64,000 nucleotides of DNA from Bedellia somnulentella (lineage: Eukaryota > Arthropoda > Insecta > Lepidoptera > Bedelliidae), in contig OY755175.1 in the NCBI GenBank assembly GCA_963576735.1, positions 3,364,401 through 3,428,400 of the forward strand, in the 5' to 3' direction. Shown piece by piece: positions 56,139 through 64,000 of the stretch (position 1 is its first letter; each line of letters starts with the position of its first letter). The translations under genes were made by a program, and so were the position numbers. The notes beneath the pieces were generated by a model. The model was not told where the DNA came from. It ran no database searches and worked only from the letters and a program-made list of their open reading frames with translations.

Positions 56139-57019
56139 TAATATAGTAATGCAATGGAGTTAATATTACTCAGACTATTTACTTACTCCGAAATCGAAAT
56201 AAGCCCTTGAGTTTTGTATTCGAAGCTAAATTTAATTCTTGTCAATGTTGTACCTAGGAAATATATTTTTTATCCTTAAGATAAGTTGCTGATATATTGA
56301 AATACCATTAAGAAATAGGACCGTAATACTTTTTTATTATATGGCTAAATAAATTTCATATAAATCAAAACCTACTTTCTTATGTTCTATACTCTTTTTA
56401 GTTAAAATTTGTATGATTAATTTTAAGAGCGTCTGTATTTTAATCGTTTCTAGAAGAGTCCACGTGTCATAAAAAAACTCTCATATAAGATGACATAAAA
56501 TTTCTGCTGATTATCATATTGCTCACTTTTAACATACCGGTTTCTCTCAAAAACCTTTGACTCAAAGGAAATAGATGCCTAAATAAAAAATATAAAAATT
56601 AAATACGTGACTTGATGAGCTGTGTGGTGTTGGTTTACTAAATGGAAAAATAGCTCGTTAGATAAAGAAAAACCTACAAAAAACTTAAGCTATATTTTCA
56701 TAAGACTCATTCAAAAACAATAAATCCTACACTCGTATTAACGAACTCTGTAATAAAATATATCTAGTTGTAAAAAAATAAAACTACATTCATCTACATA
56801 TTCGAGATTGCGTAGTCGGTAATGATGTATAATATATTATTTTCGAATTTGGCATAATAGTAATACTTATTCCTTAGTACTATCGTTGTCAACGTCGTAG
56901 AAGTAATTTTCAAGAAGCATCGAACAATGAATTTCTGTGGAATTTCATTACGAAATATTTGTCGCCCTTCCACGGTGTAAATGCTAAGGATGAGAGAGTA
57001 TTTGCACTTTTCGAACAAT

Positions 57020-58430
57020 TATATTAGGGACAAAAGGACTGAGAAATTTCTTAAAATACATATGAAATTATTATTGAAGAATTATTATAAAAAATAAGAA
57101 GTAGATATAATTATGTGATATTATAGACTTAAAACCAAATAATAATAACGTACTATTGTCATGAAGAAAAAAGAAGGAAACATTAAATGAAAGCGGAATA
57201 AAAGGTGTCTTATGTTTTGAATTTTATATAGTTTTATTTTTGAAAATACCCATAAACTATAATTTATTAAGAACAACAGGTTTTTTTTCATTCAGTTTAA
57301 AGAAACTCCACTTTTCTCAATATCAATCCTCACTTTAAAAATTCAGGACATTTACACAAAGATCTTTAATGTCAATACTTTTTGCTACTAAAATAAAAAT
57401 GTTCACAAAATTCCTCACTAAAAGCTTAAATGTGAATGACTGAAAACCAGCTTGAAAATTAGGAGATTATATTTTTTTTACAAGATCAAAGAAGAACAAA
57501 TAATTATTTAATTCACAAAAAAACAATTTCATATGTAACTTATGTGGAAGGCATAATTTACAACCCATTACTACCATTTATTAAAACAGAGACACTCTCA
57601 ATTCAGCACTGTCGTTGTCATATTATATTTTTTTTACTAAACGTATGGAGGCCATATTCCATCACTTTATTTTGAGACGTTTTACATTTAAAAGAACAGC
57701 CAAAATGTGAGTGTTCAACGCCAGCTTCCATTTCCGTCACATCATAAGCACCAACATTTCCCCTACGTTTCAAAACCAGACAGTTGTAAACCTGACATAT
57801 CCTCGAATATATTTTTTGCTGATTCTATCCTTTGTAACGAGCCCCTCTTATTCCGCGACAAGACGGGCTGAAGAAAGATAGATATATTATGTAAATGTGC
57901 GCATAAAGAGTTCGGTACATGTTGCTGTTGAGATGGAGTGGTTTCGGGACGGCATTATGCAGAAACAAACTCGTAAAACTTATAAATTACCCGCATCTTT
58001 TTACGCTTTGTTCAACCCCAATATTTCTTGTGAATCCTACTTAATAAATTTGAATACATACATTTTCCCTTTTCTGCTTTTGACCAGAAACCAAGATAAA
58101 AAAATATGAAATTGCACATTATACATTTTAGCAAGTAGGTATTGTGATAATCATAGAAAATTTTAAGCGATAATTGTATCAATCTACGACTAAGTTCTGA
58201 AACTTTATTTATAAATTCTTAGTTTATTTCAAGAAACAAAAATATGTTTCAATACGTTGAAAGCCATAGTATGAATACGCGTACGCATACATGTACAATA
58301 TTAAATATTCCATTCCAAAATACAAATAGCATTAATTATAGCTAAGGCAATGACAAACATAGGGACTTAGGACAAGCAAATTCATTTAATATTTTTAACA
58401 CATATTACACTAAAAAAGACTTGTGTTACT
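57020..58430. other. No recognised feature
   Basis: AT-rich; a 70-codon ORF at 57897 has no motif. The 74-codon ORF at 56794-57018 (minus) is likewise unassigned. Confidence 0.4.
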
Positions 58431-58437
58431 AATACTT

Positions 58438-58558
58438 CTGAATATAACCTGGCATTGTCATGTGTTCAGGGGTACACACGTTCTATTTGAACAGTGTAAT
58501 CATGTAGGGGGCAGACCTATCGCTATTTTGTAATTAAGTACAACCAAGCCATATGGGT
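58438..58558 (-). mobile_element. SINE-T fragment
   Basis: The minus strand has GCTTGGTTGTACTTAATTAC, TGCCCCCTACATGATTACAC and GTACCCCTGAACACATGAC, the family body. Confidence 0.7.
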
Positions 58559-58847
58559 TTACTAAAGATGTTTTTTTCTTTGTTATGCAGCAGAAATATA
58601 GCGACTAAGTTTCAATACCTAGTATCAGTGCTATTCAAAAACAATGAATTTGCACCAGATATATCTGATTTCGGTTCTGTAAAGAAAATTATGTCAGAAT
58701 CAACGTTCTTGACTATTAGGCTGCGAATTGACCCTTTGAATGTGAGCTGAGTGAGGCGAGGTAAATGACGCGTTTCTATTGGTCCTTGAAAAATGCATTA
58801 CTCGCTACGCATCCGCGCACAACTCTTGTAGATTCGCGGCCTTAAAC

Positions 58848-59012
58848 AATCCGAGAAAGAGGTAGCCAGAACTTCAGAGCTTTAATCTCCTTAGCCACAT
58901 TTGAAAGTTGATAGGAGACAAGTTGGTAGAAATAAAGAATTGCTGTTGATGTATCATCTTCAGCATCGCTCAACAATCACTTAAAAATTACTCTTACGTC
59001 ACCTCTTACGAC
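58848..59012 (-). mobile_element. SINE-A fragment, variant group
   Basis: AAAGAGGTAGCCAGAAC, TTAGCCACATTTGAAAG and CACCTCTTACGACCCGG are recognisable; both ends are lost. Confidence 0.65.
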
Positions 59013-59014
59013 CC

Positions 59015-59710
59015 GGATATAATATAAAAATATGGAAAAAAATCTGACACTCTCCACAGCCTATTCTATTACATACCTATATATTATTGATTCATCAAGC
59101 GGCATATGTAAAAACTAAAAAGATTTACATTTTTGTAAAACAAGCCTTGTTATAGTAACCAATGAATCGGCAAAAGAGCAGAAATAGGGATATTATTATT
59201 CATAATACATAGAGCACAATATATTTCAAATGTTTATGTATGATATATGTGTTTATTTGAAGCATTTTAATAGTACTTTTTGCATATTATATTATTTAAT
59301 TATGTAAACGAAGCTCGGTAATCATTTGTAGTGCAAGTCTTACTTAAATGAATGTTTTTATATTAGAAGCATTTAAACCATTGAAACGTGAAAAAATAAA
59401 AATCAGAAAAATCACATTTAAAAACGTTTAATTTTATTTAGATTTTTACACTGTAAAATTCTTAAACATCGGTAAAAGCGAATTTCAAAAGGTTATTTGA
59501 AGCGTTTGTTTGAGTTTTGGATAAAGGTCTTTGACTCCCGGTGTTTGTTCAGGATATTGAAATGTAAATCCAGAATTAAAACATTTCAATGAATGAGAAT
59601 TAGGTCTGAATATGTTATTTTGTTTGTTTGAGTTTTTTGTACTACTATAATATGCAGTACATATTGTACTCAACTATTGATTAGATATGTTAATTTTTAA
59701 ACATAAATAC
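59015..59710. other. No recognised feature
   Basis: AT-rich; the 62-codon ORF at 59485 shows no motif. Confidence 0.4.
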
Positions 59711-59714
59711 AAAA

Positions 59715-59965
59715 CATACTCACGGCTATAGATCCCAAAAAGGGACTTCAAATATCACTACTTCTTTCTACCCATAGGTGTTGTAAGGGAGGCTAAAGAT
59801 ATAGGGTTATTTTAAATGGTTTTCGGGTAATGCGGTTGGAGACATTCAGCAATGATACTTTTTTTTACCATCTTGTCCTCTATCAACTTCCAAATGTGGC
59901 TGAGGAGGTTTAGGCTCTAAAGCTCTGGCTATCCTTTTTTTGGATTAATGGCCATGAGTATGTAC
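59715..59965 (+). mobile_element. SINE-A with an inverted tail at its 5' side
   Basis: A minus-strand tail (ATACTCACGGCTATAGATCC, then CAAAAAGGG; 59718-59744) is joined to a plus-strand body lacking the first 15 or so bases and ending GGCCATGAGTATG. Same arrangement as at 38808-38942. Confidence 0.65.
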
Positions 59966-60010
59966 TGTGTAGAAAAAATATTGAGAAGTCAGGATACTTT
60001 TATCTTACAA

Positions 60011-60090
60011 CTAGCTGACCCGACAGACTTCATAAGTCAATTTGCTTATGACCAAACCTTAGGCGTTTTTTCCGGTAATCTTAGTTCAGG
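60011..60090 (-). mobile_element. Helitron-type 3' end
   Basis: The minus strand ends GAAGTCTGTCGGGTCAGCTAG (split: GAAGTCTGTCGGG, TCAGCTAG), like the end of the 6197-7213 element. The 5' extent is not clear. Confidence 0.5.
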
Positions 60091-60411
60091 CGTAAATATT
60101 TTGTTGGTATTTTTTTTTTGTTCTGTATAATCATTCGCTTACATAATGCACCCTATTTTAATATTTTACTGCACATTCCTCTTTGTATTACATGCGCTGC
60201 CTAAATATCGATAGTGTCAACTGTTAAACATTGTATTTTGATAAAATTGTTTTCTCTTCTTGTAACATGTTTACACTTATTGTCACAATTTTAACCTCAA
60301 ACTGTAACCACTCTTTAATATTCTTAGAGCAAAGAACTTGCGGAAAATCAAACCTCTTAGTATCAGATACATTTTGGAAAAAGCTGAGCTACTGATTTTC
60401 ACCTTACATAT

Positions 60412-60540
60412 TTTTGTGTCGGCTTATGATAACACTACCCCATTTGCCCGTGAGTTAGTGTTCGGAAGAGGTGACTATAAGGGTATTGGGGCTCTGGCCA
60501 CCCCTTTCAGGAATTCATAGCCTTGAGTGTATGTATGTTT
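60412..60540 (+). mobile_element. SINE-A copy with a large internal deletion
   Basis: Keeps the 5' part (GTGTCGGCTTATGATAACAC to GGTATTGGGG) joined directly to the tail (CTCTGGCCACCCCTTTC to GAGTGTATGTATG). Confidence 0.75.
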
Positions 60541-61545
60541 TTTAATGCTTTATTATTCACAATGTATTTTTTTTATTTTGTTACCAATTTAGTAAAGCGA
60601 TAGTTTTTTTTAGAATAGTAGTCAAACCCTATTAGACCTGTTATTCACATAAAATGTTGATTATATGTATGATATATTTTAAAAAATTATAACCGAAAAT
60701 GTTGAAATAACTTCATACACAACCACGTACGCATGTCAATAAATGACATTAAAATTTAATTTTCGTGAATTCCGGCACAACCCAGCGCGTGCCGTTTGCA
60801 GAGCAATCAGAATGTTTGTTTGCATTTACAACGAAAAGCTGGGAAAGTTCAATCGCTTTAATCAATGTTGCACTGTGGTTTTAGCACTATTTATATTGAT
60901 TAAGGTTTTAACTTTATTTTTAAAGGATAGTATATACACAAAATTGCATATTTGCTAGTGATGTAGGTTTAATGGGCATTTAACCTAAAAGTCTGGAGAT
61001 TAAAGATCTAGTCTTCTGTAAAACAAAAAACCGTTAATTGACTATTGATTCATTCTGCAGCTGACTCCAACATCACTAAAAAAGAGGCGATAAGGGTCGC
61101 GGTATAAAATAAGTATTTTTTTTGTTTTGATACTGTTAAAGTTAATTTACAGCAACGAAAAGGAACTCGGCCATTTGGCAGTCAGTCAACCGTGAAACCA
61201 AAAAATGAGCATAAATCTCAGTGATAAAAACTCAACGACAGAGTTCCGTGAAATTGTTCTCAAATGAAAATAAGTTGGACAAATGTGCGAGTGTGCAGCA
61301 CAATGCAATCGTTTGGTGCAGAAGTTTGCTTAAAAAGCTTTGAAAAGTTCAAGCGGACTAAAAGTTTACTGTGTGCAGTTAATTACCGAGGAAGGTAGCT
61401 TTTAAATGCCTTTGTGTAAAATAACTCCTGCTCTGTGAAATAAGCTATGTGTTTAAACTAATTTAACGACAAATACACGATACTGACTTCAGTAAATTTT
61501 AATAGTAATTTGCTGCATTCATTTGTTCAATTTAATAGTTATTTT
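60541..61545. other. No recognised feature
   Basis: AT-rich; the 71-codon ORF at 60743-60958 has a hydrophobic stretch near its end but no supporting evidence. Confidence 0.4.
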
Positions 61546-61547
61546 GA

Positions 61548-61668
61548 GGTAACGGCTTAGAATAGCAATAACGCATTTCTTCCCATGGGTCACCAGGTTC
61601 TTCCAAAAGTTGATGATGAATTTTAATTCTGACGGCTTTCACTTTTGGAATGTATAGCCGTGAGTATT
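61548..61668 (+). mobile_element. SINE-A copy with a large internal deletion
   Basis: GGTAACGGCTTAGAATAGC, CGCATTTCTTCCCATGGG, then TTCCAAAAGTTGATGATG and a tail TATAGCCGTGAGTATTTTG. Confidence 0.65.
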
Positions 61669-62194
61669 TTGCTTTTTACATCATAGAAAAAAGTATGAAA
61701 AATTAACTTTGAAAGAACCATTAGGCAAATTTTTTTTTAAAACGCGCATTATTTTTAATTATATCAAATCGAAAACCTTAATCTTTGTACACATTTAAGA
61801 TAAAATAAAATTCATATTCTATAGATCCAACATAAATTTTCTTTCATATATTATTTTAAATACTAACCAAAATAAAAATTTCATAGCCATAACTTCTACT
61901 ATTTATTAATTGCTACGTCGCGTCGTCGTGTTAAACATACTTAATATTCTATTAACAAGCCACTCTAAATACAGAAGGTGAGATATTTATTATTAACCGA
62001 TTCCTGGAAACTCTCACTAAGTCAACAATTTAAGTCCCACAAGGATCCACATACCTGGCTGCTTGTTTGCTGTCGCTGTATTCTTAATTATTCACCTCTT
62101 TGCTGTGTCAAGGGAAAACAACTTACTGAATTTAGAAAAGCAAAATGTGTGGTAAGCCGCTTCAATATTATTTTTCATTGCCATGTTTCAATAT

Positions 62195-62345
62195 ACATAC
62201 ATATACTCTCGCTATTAGTACCCATTGGGGTAGGCAGAGACTATCGATCGCCACTTTGTACAATCCTGACAAACCTCTCTAGCTTCGTTTACATCCATCA
62301 ATCTTCTCAGACATGCTCTTTTATTCTTCATATTTCGGATGTTTT
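62195..62345 (-). mobile_element. RTE LINE 3' fragment
   Basis: ATACATACATATACTCTCGC at the tail side, then GGGGTAGGCAGAGACTATCG and the GCTCTTTTATTCTTCATATT coding region. Cut off at about 62345. The ORF at 61978-62382 is partly antisense to this. Confidence 0.8.
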
Positions 62346-62544
62346 TCGGACTTTCGCCATGTGTCAAAGGCTATTATTGTAAGTCAAGGGTGAAACATGT
62401 AAATGCACTTGTGCTGTTAGAAAAAAAATCGGTCGTGGCAGACACTATCAATTCCCTGTTTATACAATCTATGTAAACCTTAAGTTAATTACAAACTTCT
62501 GTTAATACTAACTTACTTATACCACAGATAATATAATACTATTT

Positions 62545-62800
62545 TATACTCATGCTCATTATTCTTATTGGGGTAGGCAGAGACTGTGAATCGCTACTTC
62601 GCATGATCTTGACAAATCTCTCTTGCTTCCCTTAACTTCATTATTCTTTTCATACATGCTCTTTTAATTTGTCTCACTTCGGACCTCCGCCTTTGTAAAA
62701 ACGTTTTCTATCTGGTTTAGAAACGTTTTACGAGGCCATCCTCTACTAACAATACCATACACATTGGCTCTATATATATCTATCGCTAATCATGTGAGTT
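62545..62800 (-). mobile_element. RTE LINE 3' fragment
   Basis: GGGGTAGGCAGAGACTGTG, CATACATGCTCTTTTAA, ACGAGGCCATCCTCTACTAA and ACATTGGCTCTATATATATC are in LINE order. It resembles the 40579 subfamily (RTFLDQ region) more than the 8985 copy. Confidence 0.75.
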
Positions 62801-62904
62801 TACTTCTTTATACTGTCTTAAGCGTCATCTATAATAAGAAAAATATTGGATAACTTACTAAGTTTATAGTTGTTCTAACAACACTGTCTCTAACTATTGT
62901 TCTA

Positions 62905-63047
62905 AGATGGTATCATGGCTTTTTAAGAATTATTGGTCGGCGTGGTTGGAAACCCATTACCAACCTTTATTTTGAAATATTTTGCATTCTATCTAATACT
63001 GAAGATATGGGCACCTCTTTTTGAGATTTTAAACCGTGAGTAATGTA
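62905..63047 (+). repeat. Degenerate SINE-A, 5' truncated
   Basis: ATGGCTTTTTAAGAATTATT, GGTTGGAAACCCATTACCAA and a tail TTTTGAGATTTTAAACCG then TGAG. Confidence 0.65.
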
Positions 63048-63059
63048 TTATTTATTTGA

Positions 63060-64000
63060 ACACTTTTTTGCATACAGAATAGATGTAAAGGTAATGTATT
63101 TTACAAAAGTACAGAACATTAAAACTTAGTACACAAAGGCGGACTTATCGCCTTAACGCGATTTCTTCCAGTCAACCTTTATGGTGAGGAAAAACAAGTA
63201 CACAACTCTTTACTAGAAATAAATGACAATCAGTATACAAAACCAAACTTAACTAAACACAACCTATTTACAACCTTAACCTAAATATTAATTTATATAT
63301 CTAATATGTATAATAATTATATTAAATATACTTCTACAGTATCTTAATAATATACATATATACACACATATATATAAATAAATTATATATATTCTTATGT
63401 TGTATAATAAATACAAATAAATACATATACCTATCATTATAAAATCTACCAACCTAAGGTCTTAAAAAATGAGATTTTAATTTATTTTTAAATATGTTTA
63501 GCGATGATGACAGCCGTATGTCAACTGGTAGAGAGTTCCACAAATTAACCGCTTTGACTGCAAAGGAATCACTATATGTAGTACTGCTATGAGGAGGCAC
63601 GCTCAACATCTTATTCTCCTGCAATCGCAAGGCACGGCCGTGGGAGGACAAGTATGTGAACTTACACCGAAGATAATGAGGGGCAGCAGGATTGTTAAGG
63701 GCATTATACAAAACACATAAAATATGAGTATTCCTCCGAAGTCGAATAGGGAGCCACTTTAGTTGAGCGCGATACTCAGAAACATGATCGTATTTACGTA
63801 ATCCAAATATAAACCGGATGCATAAATTCTGGAGACGTTCGAGTTTGTTAAGCAGCTCCTCTGTGAGGTCAAGATAGCTTACGTCTGCGTAATCAAGAAT
63901 CGGAAGCAGTAGAGACTGCGCCAGCGTAATCTTATTGTGGTGAGGCAGGAAAAATTGCAAGCGCTTAAGTGAGTGACAAGATGCAAAGATTTTTTTACTT
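63060..64000 (-). mobile_element. Jockey/CR1-like LINE, 3' part, runs off the window
   Basis: C-terminal coding sequence (63454-64000) followed by a 3' UTR containing AT-rich ATATAT runs (63290-63430) and GGCGATAAGTCCGCC near 63150. The LINE continues past 64000. It may be the same broad group as the 49240 fragment, but the two do not overlap. Confidence 0.8.
63454..64000 (-). CDS. LINE ORF2 C-terminus (partial, 5' beyond the window)
   Basis: An open frame from the window edge to a TAG at 63454-63456, about 180 codons. Motifs typical of the region after the RT domain in jockey-type proteins: ITLAQSLLLPILDYADVSYL, LERLQNLCIRFIFGLRKYD, WLPIRLRRNTHILCVLYN, and FAVKAVNLWNSLPVDIR with FKNKLKSHFL at the end. 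The frame shows no break inside the window, so this copy may be recent. The listed ATG at 63960 is internal, since the frame is open upstream to the edge. Confidence 0.85.
   Translation of the reverse strand, partial: SKKIFASCHSLKRLQFFLPHHNKITLAQSLLLPILDYADVSYLDLTEELLNKLERLQNLCIRFIFGLRKYDHVSEYRAQLKWLPIRLRRNTHILCVLYNALNNPAAPHYLRCKFTYLSSHGRALRLQENKMLSVPPHSSTTYSDSFAVKAVNLWNSLPVDIRLSSSLNIFKNKLKSHFLRP

Noticed and set aside
61978..62382. 134-residue plus-strand ORF as a gene
   Set aside because: Its second half is antisense to an RTE tail and the first half has no recognisable domain.
63290..63430. AT-rich repeat run as a separate microsatellite locus
   Set aside because: It lies in the 3' UTR of the LINE that runs off the window.
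1..64000. CRISPR arrays, operons or other bacterial systems
   Set aside because: The repeat families, LTR element, Helitron and SINEs are eukaryotic; no regularly spaced direct repeats of CRISPR type were seen.

Overview
This is a eukaryotic, AT-rich, intergenic-type window. The repeat families suggest an insect, most likely a moth or butterfly: RTE-type LINEs ending in ATGT repeats, a CsRn1-type Ty3/gypsy element, a mariner, Helitrons with lepidopteran-style ends, TTAA-flanked MITEs and tRNA-derived SINEs. The lineage call is inference from family resemblance. I found no convincing host protein-coding gene. Almost every ORF of note belongs to a transposon or is antisense to one.

Layout. 1-15.7 kb: a direct duplication, unit A (about 825-4700) and unit B (about 5905-14830), aligned by eye. 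Unit B has grown by insertions: a Helitron (6197-7213), a SINE (8114-8356), a full-length but dead RTE LINE on the minus strand (8985-12198), a 1.37 kb element with about 200 bp inverted repeats (12223-13596), a foldback and further SINEs. Unit A carries its own insertions. A TTAA MITE and another SINE follow. 15.7-26.5 kb: mostly unremarkable DNA with SINEs, a Helitron piece, a dead mariner (about 20104-21300) and a tRNA-like gene (21550-21622). 26566-31715: a nearly intact LTR retrotransposon with 598 bp LTRs that differ at three positions by eye, a tRNA-Trp-type primer site, a candidate -1 frameshift site and two disabling lesions. 31.7-45 kb: LINE and SINE fragments and several TIR elements, including a 1.7 kb TTAA-flanked element with an internal palindrome cluster. 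45-64 kb: a second tRNA-like copy, many SINE copies, two other LINE fragments (49240-49840 and 63060-64000), Helitron ends, and a few ORFs at 54.2-57.0 kb that I cannot assign.

Two SINE families recur and are named here for convenience. SINE-A is about 243 bp, begins GTGTAGTGTCGGCTTAG and ends GCCGTGAGTATATG plus ATGT repeats. SINE-T has a tRNA-like head, a body containing TGCCCCCTATCACGTGAG and an end GGCGTGAAC plus TTATG-like repeats. Both 3' ends resemble the 3' end of the RTE LINE (GGCGTGAGTATATG plus ATGT repeats). The LINE probably supplied the machinery that copied both SINEs. All identity statements are by eye.
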